Source: Cliona cf. orientalis (lineage: Eukaryota > Porifera > Demospongiae > Clionaida > Clionaidae). From it: a stretch of DNA of 64,000 nt. The notes under the pieces were generated by a model. It searched no databases and was not told the DNA's origin. It saw only the letters and a list, made by a program, of their open reading frames with translations. Below, one piece after another: positions 22,228-35,235 of the stretch. How positions within the stretch are numbered: the first letter of the stretch is position 1; each line of letters starts with the position of its first letter. The stretch lies in contig OZ005694.1 of the NCBI GenBank assembly GCA_963930775.1, forward strand, positions 5,945,054 to 6,009,053, in the 5' to 3' direction. A program made the position numbers and the translations under genes.

Positions 22228-25175
22228 GTGTGAGTGGTGTGATGCTGATGAAGGTGTGGAGGTGGTGAGTGAGCTGGTGGAGGAGGTCACTGAGACAGCG
22301 TTCAGTGTGGTCTACTCCCACTACCTGGAGGAGCAGGCTTTCCCTCACAGCGTCGACGACGCCAAACACAGCCTGCTCAAGATTATTGAGGTATGTACAC
22401 TGGTTAAGAGCTCATGGATTAAATGTACATGTTTATATGCACAGCATGTACTAGACTTAGACATAGCAGTTGCTCAGTGCTCATTAGGGGATTCCCCCAG
22501 AATCAAAATGATATTAATGTCCCACCATTCACTGTTGTTGCTTTTTTATGTACTGATGAGTTTCGATATACTTTATATATTTTATCCTATGCACAGTAGC
22601 AGTTTCTGTCTCGTGATGAAGGGGAAGTAGACACTCAGCATGATCCATCATGGATTGAGGATGAAGGTACAGCTAGTTAAATACGGATTGAGTACATGAC
22701 ATTGTATATGAGCCACTTTGCAAAGCACATGCTTGAAGCTTCTATTGCACATGTATGTACACCTACCTAATTTTCTGTTTTTAACCCCCTCCTCTCCCCC
22801 CACAGAACCCCTGCCCTCCTCCATAGACTCGTGGGCGAGGGGCATTGTTCAACAGCAGTCAACCAGTCAACTGCAGTCCAAGATCGACTCTGCTCAACCT
22901 GTACACATACTACCATTCATGATAGACACGTCAGCAACTGCTCAGAGTGAGCAGCAGGGAGGGGAGGAGGTGACAGACTCTCACCAGGAGAAACAGCGTA
23001 GGAAAAGCCTACTCAGTGAAACCACTACATCTTCTATTGGTGAGCGGTCGAGATAGAGTATAGATCAAAACTGGAGAACTTAGGGTGCTTAACTGCTCCC
23101 AGTACATGTACATGTACAATAGCCAAAGCATCCATAATGAAGCAGGTGTAAAAGGCATGGATATACGTAGTGTTCCTGGCCAATTGTGATAGCAATGAGA
23201 TAGAATCCCCTTTGCGTGTACTATTGTATCTTTCTTAATTAATATTTTTTCCTCTCCCCCCTAGCCTCCTGTGGTAGGAGACTTCAGTCCAAACCCTCTC
23301 CCTCCCAGAGAGCTGCCAGGAGACCACGCCCCCAGGCTAGGCGACCTGAGGCCAGAATGGTGGTACTGGAACAACCCCCCCCCCCCCCCCCCAGCCATTG
23401 ATGAGACTGACAATGAACAAGACAGCAGACAACAAGCAGAGGTACACGTACAAGTGCAGGCGTTGTGAAGATTTATATACACACGTGTATACTCTCCCTC
23501 TCCCCTCCTCTCTCTCAGATTGCTCCCAGTGTTGTCAGCTCCCAGACACCCGTATCATTCACCAGTGAGGACCCAGCCCTTCTCTGCCGTTACCCCATGC
23601 CCTTTGGACTCAAGCCAGCTCAGCTCAACTGGCAGAGAGAAGTGACTTATGATGATAGGGGCAACATCATTGATATGATTAAATTAGACCCAGCCAAGTT
23701 TCCATCAAGAAGGTAACAAACCAATATTTCTTGCGGGATTTGAAGGTGAAGGGATAATCAAGTTCACTTCATATTTAGATGTCTATAATTTTGTACATGT
23801 ATGTAGTCATACATGTACTTTGTACTGAGTATGTAATACCAGCTGTATTTACATGTACATTACAAGTATCTATGCCTTCCTCATTTCTCCACACAAATAA
23901 AAACTCCTATAAAATGATGTTTTGCATTAGGAAGTATATATGCAGTCTGCGAGCATTATGTAAGCACTGAAATTGCCTAAACTCATACTCATAGACTTCT
24001 ATTTCTGCCACTGCCACATTATTTTCAGAGTGAAGCCAGTGGTGAAGATAGTTGCCCAGCCCTCTACCCAGCATGGACAGTATGGTAGGAGCAAAGCCAG
24101 CACCAGACTCCAACCACTGAAGAGTGATGCAGTCTCCACTAAGACCAGCCCTGCCACTGCCTCCAGGACTCACAGACACCACACTCGGGCAGCTAGGACA
24201 AACAAGAAACTGGGGGAAATCAGAGGTATGAAGAATTATCGTAAATCGCGAACATTTCGTGTCTAAAAATTTCATGCAATAAATTTTTACGTTAAACAAT
24301 TTTCGGACGAATGACCCTGTACCACATTATCATTAATATTGCGCACGAATTTCGTGCGTTTAATTTTAGCACAATCCAGGCTGTTCGAAAATATTTTAAC
24401 AACGAAATATTCGTGATTTACGGTATAGACTATTTCACCTAAGTACAGAACTTTGTAGGTTTAATTAACATCAGAGATTAGATACAGAGCATCACACTTC
24501 TGGTGACTAACTAGCTATACACTTAATCTTGGAGATTCATAAATCCTTTTCACTGTATTTATTTTTGTCACGTATTTACAGGTGACAAATCGAGACTAGT
24601 TGGCATGAAGACGGCCTATGCAGTGGTTGGTTGTACCAGCTCCAATGATTTTGTTACAACTAAAGAGAATCGGAGGTTTCCTGAGATGCTAGCACTACCA
24701 CCACTGGTCAGTATTGGAATTAAGCTTAGTAGCCACATCTTAAAGGTCCCATAGGGTGTTCCAGCTTTAATACTCTGCAAATTAAGTCTTTTCAATAGCT
24801 ACTAATGATGTCTCGTTTGCGTCTGCACACTATTTAGCATGCATCAGTGGATTCTTGAGATGATAATAATATTATTATGTATAGCTGCAGGTCTCCTTTT
24901 GAGTATAATAACTATCTGAGATTTATATTGGCCACTCAGTATACATTGCAATTAATTTTCATCTTCAGATTGACACCATTGACCCAATTCCAGGGGTGAC
25001 AGTTCGAGAAGGAGGTCGTATCATGTGTGGAGCCAAGAGGCACCAGTCCCTTCAACCTCCCAGGAGTGGAATGCGTCTAGTACGACCTCTGGACCCTCAC
25101 AAACACTCCCCCACCCAGGACACACTCAATAACAAACAACAAATCACTCAAGTCACATATATAGCTGTAAAATAA
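22228..25175 (+). CDS. C2orf81: C2orf81-like (DUF4639) protein, 5' exon not found
   Basis: Exons: 22228-22390, 22603-22666, 22806-23039, 23265-23441, 23519-23712, 24029-24225, 24582-24706, 24969-25175. Family marks: EGVEVVSELVEEV...AFPHS, then FLSRDEGE...DPSWIEDE, then EPLPSSIDSWARG, then VVLEQPPP, then MIKLDPAKFPSRRVKP, and a final IPGVTVREGG block. These match vertebrate C2orf81, whose function is poorly known. Phases agree at every junction except within exon 4. There an 18-C homopolymer (about 23375-23392) puts the VVLEQPPP frame out of register with AIDETDNE by one base (one C too many, or two too few). A homopolymer assembly error is the likely cause. The first visible exon enters in phase 2, so an upstream exon is missing from my model. 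The stop is only 125 bp from the Kelch-kinase copy 2 start. Confidence 0.75.
24237..24426. mobile_element. MITE with taccgtaaatcgcgaatatt-type TIRs, intron 6 of C2orf81
   Basis: The left end, tatcgtaaatcgcgaaca, and the right end, ttcgtgatttacggta, are inverted repeats. The TA termini suggest a Tc1/mariner-type MITE. A partial relative lies at 19674. Confidence 0.75.
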
Positions 25176-25293
25176 CCCCACCCTAATAGTATTGTGGAGA
25201 CAAAATTAATTGTGTCATAATTAATTTTATGCGCATGCGTACGTACAATGTCATGACCTCATTGCCATTGTGGGTGTGGCATTTTGGGTAGTT

Positions 25294-28200
25294 ATGGCCA
25301 TGCTAAGAGCTCTTGGTCTGAAGCGGCCCTATGAACCAAAGCCAAGGTTCGGCCACTGTGCTGGTGCAGCTCGAGGAGAATTGCTTGTCTTTGCTGGTTG
25401 GACAGTAGACCTTGCCAAGACCAGGGAAGGGTTGTCATCCGCTATCCAAGTCTTTGATCAGTATCTTGAACAGTGGAGGCAGCTACAGACCACAGGCTGT
25501 CCACCCAAAGGACTGTGTGCTGGTGGCTGCTGTGTTTCTCCAAGTGGTGATCTGTACGTGTATGGAGGCTATGATGGGTCCAATTTTCGTGGTGGTCTCT
25601 ACAAGTTTTCCTCTGAGAAATGGACTCAGTTGTCGGGTGAATCAGATGTGAATGGTCCAACGAAGAAGAATGGATGTGGAATGGTCTGTTTCAACAAGAA
25701 GAAAGTAGCTGTCATTGGTGGCTATGGTCCTCCATCTGCCTCATTGCAGCCTGGAGCATCATTCATCAAGAATGAAAGCTACAGTGATGGACGAGGATGG
25801 ACAAATGAATTCTATATTCTTGACATCAATGAATGTGAGCTGAAGTAGCCATACACAGTCACTGTTAGCATAAGTTCCATGTATCCTCAGGTGTCTGGTC
25901 CTCCCCTGCCATCAGTGGTACTAGACCTCCTCCCTGTTCTGACTTCACTCTCACCAGCATTGATGACTACAGAGCTCTCATGTTTGGAGGATATGATGGG
26001 GAACATCAAAAGACAACCTCTGAAGTCTACCTTATTGACTTCCAGGCATTGGTACAATAATAATGCTTGTACACAGTGTAGCGGGAAATTTTTACGTGGT
26101 ACAAAAACTAGAACTCTCTCGAGCACAAAACCCTTGGCGCGCTGCATGGCATTAGCTACATGCTTCAACAGTTACATGCAGAAAAGGGGGTAGCTAATTA
26201 TAAAGGGCTGGGGGCCAGGGCGAGACAGGGATGAGGCTAATGTTATACTTGCACAGCAGTGTTATTCAAGACGGTTCAACAGCTCATAGCAGCAACAACC
26301 CTAGCATGTTATATCGAACTCCACACTGTGGTGTCGACGTCAACTCAACCTTCCTCACTGTAGCCTAACCTCCAATTCTTGGTGACTTAGCTAGCTACAT
26401 CTTAACTTGAAGGACTATGATGCAAAGCCTTGGCACAAGATTGAAGTACACTGAGCAATATTGCATGTCCAATATTACTGCAACTCACTTAGTTTCAAGC
26501 ACTGTAATTCCATGCATGCATACAAGCCAGAGAGTCAAAGGGTACCACAAGAATACAGGCAGCTAAGCCTTAGAATTGAAAAGAAGCCACGATTGTCAAA
26601 AGCTCGCTGGTGGACTAAGCGGCGAGATTGATGCAACCGCGCATGCGCTGAGGGTTATAGACGTACATATCGTATATAGCGCACAACCTATTTATTCTGA
26701 GCGAAGCGAGGTTCCCACTCAGGTCCTGGTTGCACTTGCATGGTTTCCCAAATGTTTAAAATCTCGCTCTTGGCCTCTAGAGCATCATAGGCCAGCCTTT
26801 GCAGTTTATTAACTGTTGATCAGATTGCTAACCCGCTACCGAGTGTCACAAAACTGTGCAATGCTTCGTCTTGCCTAAGTGTATGTACCCCATTTGAAAA
26901 TTATGCACCTCCCTTAAAGCTCGCACTCCACTGTCACAGTTGTGACCCCAACTTCATTACCACTCACAGATTGGCTGACAATCGGCCCACTCTTTAAACA
27001 TGTCAAACTGACAACCTAGCTAAAAATTAGACTTTAAGTTACTGTTTGGGTGTAATATTGCGTCCATGGACTGTTTTTGCACATGTCCTGTAGTCCCTTT
27101 GTCAGTTCCTTCACAAACATAGGAGACGTCTAAAGGCGGTACCTATCCAATACTAAACTTTCAGACTCCTAGTCTTAACTAGCGCCTCGCCAGAGACGGT
27201 CAAAATAATCTACAGAATGCAAGGATTTTAGTACCGTCTGACTCGTATTGAAGCAACCTTGCCCCACCCTAGGCCGGCCTAGCTAGAATGAGCCTCGTGC
27301 TTTGGCACGTGCCAAGCACGAGGCTAGCCTAGCCCCACCCAGTGCTTGTCCTACCTTGCATTGTGGGGTGTGGTGCAACGCTAAATCCGGTATCCTCACC
27401 GCATCCTAACCAATTATTGGCTTGTGCGCTGCGTGCTGAGCGAGGAAATTCCTGCACTCACATGTGTCCCTAGTACATTAAATCAGTGCTATTGCTAGCT
27501 CGGGCAAAGTCAAGAAGCTTGGAATCGGCAAATGACTCCAAAACTGGCGAACAAAGCATTTTCGGAGAAATCCACACAAATCATGAATTTGGAACGCCAC
27601 AAGGAACCTTGCAATACCACAAATTGGACTCGCAAACGAGGTATGTATCAGCTAGCGTGGTAACAGACAGTCAGACAGACAAACCAACTACCGTAACCCT
27701 ATGTTAGCTGATAGTGGATGTGATCATCCACTGATATGATCTTACTGGAGCATAGGCAATAAATTAACATAAAAGTTTGTTTTGAAGGGGTGCATGGGAA
27801 ACAACTTATTAACTGCATGTGAAAAATTTCAGCCAGGCAAAACTTTTCCACCATAATAATAATTGTTTATGCATTTCAGACAATTAATTTAAATTATTAC
27901 TGTGTCATTTTGTCCGATGACATGTGAACATACGATCGATGTCACATAAGTCCCAGGGGCGGATCCAGGGGGAGGAAACAGGGGGCCAATTCTCCCCCCC
28001 CCCCTTCAGCTGTGAGCTTCCCATTCAACACAATTGATCTATAAACTTCAACACTACTTGTTCTTTCTTGCTCAGAAGTTCAAAACTTCGTCGAAATGGC
28101 TGGAACATTTTGCTGCCAGAAAGAAGGCAATCATGGCAAATAGGAGGCGTGGTTTATCAATTTTGGGGGTGTGGCCTAAATTTTGTGTGTGCGCTTTACG

Positions 28201-31200
28201 TGCGTCTTCATTGTGCTCTCCCCTTCCTCAAATCCTGGATCTGCCCCTGAGTCCATCCTTGTTCTCTGGCCCTTTCCCAGATTTTCAATCTTGGATGCTG
28301 ATGTTGAAGTGATGGGAATAGAGATGTGTGAGTAGTATCTTACTCTTACTTTACAGCGAGCAACATGAAAATCTGAAAATATGACCTAGTAGGCATGGAC
28401 TATCATACAGTATCCAATCTCCTTCGATCGTGCTTACTTGTTTTTCCATACAGATTATTACCAAACTGGAGAGACAAGAGAGAGAGCCATGGCCAGTTGG
28501 GAGATCATTCCATGCTGCTTGCTGCCTTGGCTTTGGTAGCCAGCACCCTCACCTGCTAGTCACTGGTGGATGGGATAGTTGTGACAAGACTCTGGGAGAT
28601 GCCTGGTTATTTGATGTGCACGTGACCAACAGAAGGTGGAAGGAGGTCAGTCTCATGTAGACGTAATTTATAACTAGTAGGTGAATGTGATTAAAAGGCC
28701 AATTATCTATCCAGCAACAAAACCACATAAGTTAACAAAAATTAATAGGCAATAATATTATTAGCTGAATTCTGACCTATTGGAGATCCATAAGCCTGAA
28801 ACATGATTGTGCAAACAGTATAGCTGGAAATTTATGCACATGATAATAAAATTGTTATTTACCACAGCTAACACTGCCTGATGATATTCCATCAACAAGA
28901 ACGAGACACTCAGTGACAGCTATTTCTCTGGCACCACGTCTCACTGAGGTCACTATGTTTGGAGGTTCGACTTCTGTCAATAACTATGATCGAATGGCAT
29001 TAACTACTGTCATGATGTTTGGTGAGTTGAATCCATGCACTCATATAAAGAGGGTGTGAATTCATAACAATGATCTTGTGATTAAGGTCCAATTGTGGTA
29101 CACCAAGTCTTATACCGTACCCTCACGAAAGAGGGCCCATGGGCGGTGCACCTTACATTGGGCCAAGATTGGGGGATGGGCTGATATTCGAGGTATCAGT
29201 ATCGCGTTTACATGTATATGCAAAGAGCGCCCAGGTAAGTTACCCACGCTATTATCTTAATTTCGATAGCAGCAGCGGCTACTATTGATTTCAGCCTTAT
29301 TTAAGCACGGCTACCAATACAGAGCAAGGGCAGCCGCGATACTTCACTGTATATCGTTGAATGCAGCCGTATCAAGTGGGCGTGGCTATGATCGCTAGCC
29401 GTGTACGATGGTTTATTTGTGCTGAAACGTGGCATAAAGCCTGCTACTAAGCAGCTAGGCTTAGTTTTACGGCTGTTTAGCACGTTTCTTATCGATCTTA
29501 CATAACCAGCCATTTGAGCTGGATTTTCAAGGGCAGCTACACATGGGCTCATATTCGAGTAAACACTAGACCTTAGCAGGAAATCGAGCCCAAAGTGGGG
29601 GGTGGGCCAACATTCTGTAGTGGGCCCTCTTTCGCGAGGGTACGGTAATAATATTATGTACAGTATAATTATTACATCCCGAAGTCCCAATCCACAAATC
29701 GATTCAGCCAACCAATGAGGTAATTATGATGAAATGATGATGAAACCTATGATGAAACCTATGATGAAACCTATGATGAATTGGGGTGAAGACTGCTTCA
29801 AAATATTTAGCTCGTATGACAGGGTATTGGGACCCAGAATTCGAACCTAGTGTAGAAGAGATTGTTATGATATATTATGGCGATTCTCTCAGTTCGCTTT
29901 CTTTAGCGAGCTCACTCTCTGGGAGGATTTCCCTATTCAGTCGAGCATGTGGCAGGTGGAGGTCACGTCCGGGTCAACCGGCTCAAGCCGCGCACCCCAA
30001 TATACACGTGTACGGAGCATGCGCAGTTTTGTCGAGGTATCCTAGTTCGAATAAAGCACTAAAGTGCAAAACCCTCGGCGCGCAAGCACTGAGCAGTACT
30101 GCCTAGCTGTCCAACATTACTGCAAGATGCTTACACATGGATCAGGCTTCCTAGCACACTGTCAAAGTAACCACAAATCCAGCAATATCACGTGTGCAAT
30201 GCTGTGTCAGCATTTTGTAGCATGCAGAGATAGCCAAGAAACCTCTTTGCCAGTGTACTACGATCAGTGATGAACCAGTCGTGTTGTTGGGCCTATAACC
30301 AACCATATATACTTTTCGAGTTGAAAGGAAGTCATCGCTATCTCGTTTGGCTGTCGAAAGTTCGCCAGGGAGCGAGGAAGGCAGCGGTGACCGGCAAATG
30401 ATGCCAGAATTCTTGAACGAAGCGTTTTCAGGGAAAGCCAAACGGTAAAAACGTTGAAAACACCATAAAGAACCCTATAAAACTTTGTTTGTGACGTAAA
30501 AACGAGGTAGGCGGCTGATTTTGTGGTAACAGACAGACAGACAGACACACACACACAGAACGACTACCGTAATTACCCCTATGGCGCATGCGCCAAGGGT
30601 TAATTATGGCGGCGTACAGTAGCGCGCGGTGTAATACTTTTCATGAGGGACGAGGGATGTAGTCTAACTTTTTCATTATAATATTTATCCCCATTGCATT
30701 TGATCATACACATTGTGACATGTGTAGTAATTAGGTTTTAATTCTATTCAGAATATTCAGAGAGCACATGGCATTTGGTGGGTGTGGCTAAAACTGACCA
30801 ATTGGGGTCCAATGAGAGAATCCAGGAGAAGATTGAAAAGATTAAGCAATTTGCCAGAGCAGCTCCAGCAGTGTCCAGTGGTGATGGAGCTGAAGTAGAA
30901 GGCTTGAGGGATACCTTGAGGGCTGTACAGATGAGGGAGAGGGAGCTACATCAACAGCTGGAAGATGCTAACATGAGAGTGGAGCAAGGGAGGGAAAGAA
31001 ATAAGGTATTACTCTATAGCTAGAGATATAATATTATAGCTTCTTAGGATTGTCTCCAGTCTCCCTGATTTTATCAGTGTGTGCGTGCACACTAGAAAAG
31101 AGGGAATTAATTTGTGTATACAGTGTGTGATGTCTATATCGGAAAAATTATGTGCATGTTACTGGTATTCTGGCTTTAATTGATTATTAATATAAGTGTA

Positions 31201-33046
31201 TACTATGAACCACCTGTGTGAATAATTCCGAGCGAAGCGAGGTTCCCACTCGGGTCCTGGTGACACTTGCATGGTTTCCCAAATTTCGAAAATCTCGCTC
31301 TCGGCCTCTAGAGCATCATAGGCCAGCCTTTGCAATTTATCAACTGTTGATCAGATTGCAAACCTGCTACCGAGTGTCACAAAGCTGCATGTGCAATGCT
31401 TCGTCTTGCCTAAGTGTATGTACCCCATTTGAAAAATTGTGCACCTCCCTTAAAGCTCGTACTCCACTGTCACAGGTGTGACCCCAACTTCATCACTACT
31501 CACAGATTGGCTGACAATCGGCCCACTCTTTGAACATGTCAAACTGACAACCTAGCTAAAAATTGGACTTACTGTGTGGGCGTAATGTTGCGTCCGTGGA
31601 CTTTTTTGCACATATCCTGTAGTCCCTTTATCAGCTCCTTCACAAACATAGGAGGTGTCTAAAGCCGGTACCTATCCAATACTAAACTTTCAGACTCCTA
31701 GTCTTAACTAGCGCCTCGCCAGAGACGGTCAAATAGATCTACAGAACGTAAGGATTTTAGCACCATCTGGCTCGTATTGAGGTAACCTTGCCCCACCCTA
31801 TAGGCGCCTCATCTTGGCACGTGCCAAGCACGAGGCTAGCCCCACCCAGTGCGCTATACGCTAGCGCTCGTCCTATAGCCTAGGGGTACGGGTGGGGTCT
31901 GGGCACGAGACTATTGGGGGTGTGGTGCAACGCTAAATCCGGTAAGCTCACCGCATCCTAACCAATAATTATTGGCTTGTGCGCTGAGCGAGGAAATTCC
32001 TGCACTCACGTGTGCCCCTAGTAATTTATTCCTACTAATAGGAAAGAGATGAAGCTGTAGAGCAGCTGAGTCAGCAACTTCAACGAGAACAACAGCTCAG
32101 TCAGCAATTACGCCAGTTGCATCAACAAGAGCAGCAGCAACTTCAGCAAGAATACCAACAGCTCCAACAGCAACATGAGCAGGTCCAACAGCAGCATGAG
32201 CAGGAGTGTCAGAGATCCCGAGAGAGGGTGGAGTATGCTGAAGTGAGAGCCAGAGAGGCTGAGGCTCAGCTACATCAAGTCCAGTCACACTGGGTCATTC
32301 CAAGGAATGAGATTGAGCTGACCAAGGAGAAGCTTGGCAAGGGAGCGTGGGGGAAGGTCAAGGTAGCCAGGTTCAGGGGAACCCGTGTCGCTGCAAAATG
32401 CTACTACCAGATTCTTCTTTCTGAGCACAACCTTCGACTGTTTCGTCGTGAGATCAGCATGGCTGCTCGTCTTCGCCACCCCAACCTGGTTCAGTTCATT
32501 GGAGCTTCAATAGAAGGAGAGCTGATTCTTGTGACAGAACTGATGACGACAAGTCTAGGAGTTCTGATGCACCGTGGACCACTCAGTGAAGCCAACATCA
32601 CCTCCATCAGCCTGGACGTAGCTCGAGCCCTCAACTACCTCCACCTGATGCAGCCACATCCCATCATCCATCGAGACATCTGCAGCGGTAATGTTCTCCT
32701 TGACCCACTCCCAGAGGACTGCTGGAAAGCCAAAGTCTCCGACTATGGCTCAGTCAATCTTCTCCAGCACCTGACCACAGCTCATCCTGGGAATCCCTTC
32801 TATGCAGCCCCTGAATCCAAGGACCCTGAGCTACAGACGGCAAAGATGGACATCTACAGCTTTGGTGTTCTTCTAGCAGAGATGCTGACCAATGAGCTAC
32901 CAGAGAAGAAAGATCGTCATCGACAGATCCTCAAGATCTCTATGGAACGACCAAATTTTGTTGAACTAGTTAGGCAGTGTCTTAGTGAGGAAGGAGACCA
33001 TCGCCCCTCTGCTCAAGACATAATGACACATCTTAGTGATGAGTGA
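25294..33046 (+). CDS. Kelch / coiled-coil / TKL-like protein kinase, copy 2
   Basis: Exons: 25294-25834, 25891-26051, 28454-28645, 28868-29021, 30752-31005, 32042-33046. All junctions are phase-consistent. This gives 768 residues from ATG 25294, or 766 from ATG 25300, the start shared by copies 3 and 4. The Kelch blades in exons 1-4 (YVYGGYDGSNFRGGLY, ALMFGGYDGE, LLVTGGWD, VTMFGGS) are the best preserved of the four copies. Exon 3 has two extra codons. Residues about 348-510 form a Glu/Gln-rich coiled coil, and about 522-757 the kinase, with the same GKGAWGKV, VAAK, HRDICSGN, SDYG, AAPES and HRPS motifs as copy 1. The whole kinase domain sits in one intron-free exon. Introns 2 and 5 hold large repeats absent from copies 3 and 4. 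Probably a cytosolic kinase (no signal peptide or membrane segment). Confidence 0.87.
26697..27480 (+). repeat. ~790-bp repeat in intron 2 of copy 2 (paralog at 31229-32022)
   Basis: Nearly collinear with 31229-32022 over its full length. It starts at gagcgaagcgaggttcccac and ends at gctgagcgaggaaattcctg plus about 30 bp. Its first 30 bp are shared with the 11388 family. It contains a palindrome (gagcctcgtgctttggcacg and its inverse) near 27290. Non-coding. Confidence 0.8.
27954..28249. mobile_element. CAGGGGCGGATCC MITE, 5-bp TSD AGTCC, intron 2 of copy 2
   Basis: The ends are caggggcggatccagggg and cctggatctgcccctg. AGTCC flanks it at 27949-27953 and 28250-28254. The paralogous intron of copy 4 (about 56243-56252) has the uninterrupted sequence, a true empty site. 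Same family as 58482-58845. Confidence 0.88.
29113..29647. mobile_element. MITE with taccgtaccctcacgaaaga TIRs, intron 4 of copy 2
   Basis: The 27-bp terminal inverted repeat has one mismatch (left taccgtaccctcacgaaaga; right inverse). TA lies at both ends, consistent with Tc1/mariner-type insertion. The 535-bp interior has no convincing ORF. Confidence 0.85.
29673..30665 (+). repeat. CATCCC-ended repeat, copy split by a ~545-bp insertion
   Basis: Left part 29673-30048 and right part about 30596-30665 match 19071-19520. The material between starts with gcactaaagtgcaaaaccct, a word also seen at about 37026 and 26122. It contains a short GACA/CACA tract, so a second repeat lies nested here. 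Non-coding, intron 4 of copy 2. Confidence 0.65.
31229..32022 (+). repeat. ~790-bp repeat in intron 5 of copy 2 (paralog at 26697-27480)
   Basis: Same family as 26697-27480 with small indels. It ends about 20 bp before the acceptor of the kinase exon (32041). Two insertions of the same element in one gene, in the same orientation. Confidence 0.8.
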
Positions 33047-34007
33047 GTACTGTGGTGACAAGGTAACATTGCTTAATATCTTATGTACCCATTAAGTATG
33101 ATTCTTTTTTTGAAATTAGCATCTTGTACAACTACCCTAAGAATTCAGTGTTATGCTTGAGTATTATTGTGATTAAAAAAAATTCCTTAAAAATGTGGTA
33201 AAATTATTTAGTTAGTGGTTATCTTCACAATCAGTGGGCTATTATAGCTATGGTGTTGTCTTAGGTCATCTGTTGTGGTAGATTTACACAGGATGAGTGG
33301 TTACATGCATTTGTCATACATGTTTGTATTAAGTTCCTGTTTTTGCTCAGCTCATTGTGTGTCCATGTCTCTGTGTACTTTTAATCTCCGAGTCCTGAGT
33401 ACTAGCTAGGCTCACCACCTGTGAGTGCAATTATACACTGTAAGTAGCTAGCTAGTTAGTAGTCTCATTGTGACAACAACACAACAACACCACATCTGTT
33501 TCTGGTAAATAATTTTCCATATTGAGCATGGATTGCTAGGGTACCAGAGAGTGTACCATAGTCCTTGTGGAAAGATTATAATAGCACTAACGGGGAATGG
33601 TCTTAGCCCATGACGTTTCACAACAGCATTGTCAGCAGATTTTGGTAACGTTATGATTATACATTATAAGTGTAATCTCATGCTCCAAGTAGTTCGAGTA
33701 AGTAAATATTATTTTCAGCAGCAAACATACAATGCACACACAGAGAGACTAGACAAAAACTGACAAGAGAATCAACTGACTGACTTCACAACTGAACAAT
33801 GAGTCAGACTGATATCAGGGAAAAACCGGTCAAACTGGTACAATCATAGTACAGGAAATAAACTAAACCACAAAAATCACATAAGAATCATGAATGCATG
33901 ATTGGTGCCAAGGGTTAAATAAGTTGTACACTCATACACAGTTTCTCTTTCATTCAAAAAGAAGGGAGGAGGGAGGGGGTAAAAGCTAGGTTAATGTCAT
34001 AATGATG
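33047..34007. other. 3' flank of kinase copy 2
   Basis: Duplicated flank related to 21192-22100 and 59525-61500, with a gattgctagggtaccagaga word shared with 61206. No exon was recognised. Confidence 0.5.
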
Positions 34008-34466
34008 CACTGGCGTAAGAACCAGGGGGGCTGGGGGGGCAATTGCCCCCCCAGTCATAAGATTGGGGGGGCAGAGCCCCTCTGATTTTTAGACTGCTGT
34101 ACAAGCCAGGGGGTGGGGCTCACCCTCTGAGGTTTGCACTTTTCTTTTTCATCTGTTGCCACAATCAGGGTTGAGTTATTCATGATTGTGGTGTATCTTA
34201 GCCCCACGGTGTGTAGATATCAATAATTGTCACATATGAACACAGATCAGTAGTCACTACTGATCTGTGTTCACATGTGACAAGCTAAGAGTCCAGAATG
34301 TCCTCGAAAATGCACTAGAAAAGCTCTCAGGTCTAAAACTCCAAAATTTTCCTGGGGGAGCATGCCCCCAGACCCCCCTAGCTTTCGCGCACTATGCGCG
34401 CGTAAAACGAGTCTTCACCTGCTTACTTTCAGCCCGCCTGCTCAAAAACATCTTCCTACGCCACTG
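34008..34466. mobile_element. CACTGGCGTAAGAA MITE, 5-bp TSD TGATG
   Basis: The left end, cactggcgtaagaa, pairs with the right end, ttcctacgccactg. TGATG flanks it at 34003-34007 and 34467-34471. It contains G- and C-rich runs near both ends and no gene. Same end type and TSD length as the 27954 and 58482 elements. Confidence 0.8.
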
Positions 34467-34995
34467 TGATGTTAATTTTCCACAAGAACTTAGGACAAGC
34501 CTCCTAAGAATATGGGCAAGAATAATGACTGTTAGCCTATAGAAGATATCATAGATGCTTAAACCATTCTCTTGGCCCTTGGTAGATCATGTGTACTATG
34601 CCACATCATTGGTGACTCTGAGTAACATGCAACCTTCACAGTAGCTACTGTGAGGGTTGCATGTTAGAGACGACTAGTTGTCTCTATAGATCTATTAAAC
34701 AAAGGATGTAGCTATCACCGTTAAATTTAACGTGTGACAGGAATGCTTCGTGACGCGGCTCCTCGCCACAAAAGCATGTTATCACATGCACGAATTGAAC
34801 CGCAGCTCTCTGGTTTCATGGGATATTCCTACCATTTCCTGAAAGAGCTTTCTTGTCTGAATTGAAGTTGAATTAGCTTCGATCGTAGCTACATTGAAAT
34901 AATAATAATTATTATTATTATAATTGAAGGAGCTAGTGTAATGTAGCTAATATATGTCCAAACTACAAAATCTCATCAGTAAGAAATTTCTCCTT

Positions 34996-35235
34996 CACAG
35001 TTTCAGATTGATACCATTGACCCATGCCAGTTCTAGGGATAACAGTTTGAGAAGGTGGTCGTATCATGTGCAAGAGGCACCATGGAGCTGTCCCTTCAAC
35101 CTTCCTGAACCTCCCCCATGCACGAGTGCATGGAATGCGTCTATAGAGTACGACCTCTGGACCCTCACAAACACTCCCCCACCCAGGACACACTCAATAA
35201 CAAACAACAAATCACTCAAGTCACATAGCTGTAGT
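34996..35235 (+). pseudogene. Decayed duplicate of the last C2orf81 exon
   Basis: The sequence from cagattgataccattgaccc to about 35228 aligns with 24962-25170. It includes the 'gacctctggaccctcacaaa' block and the AATAACAAACAACAAATCAC tail. Small indels and an early TAG break the frame after the first dozen codons. It is in the same position relative to Kelch-kinase copy 3 as the real exon is to copy 2, so it is a leftover of the segmental duplication. Confidence 0.85.
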
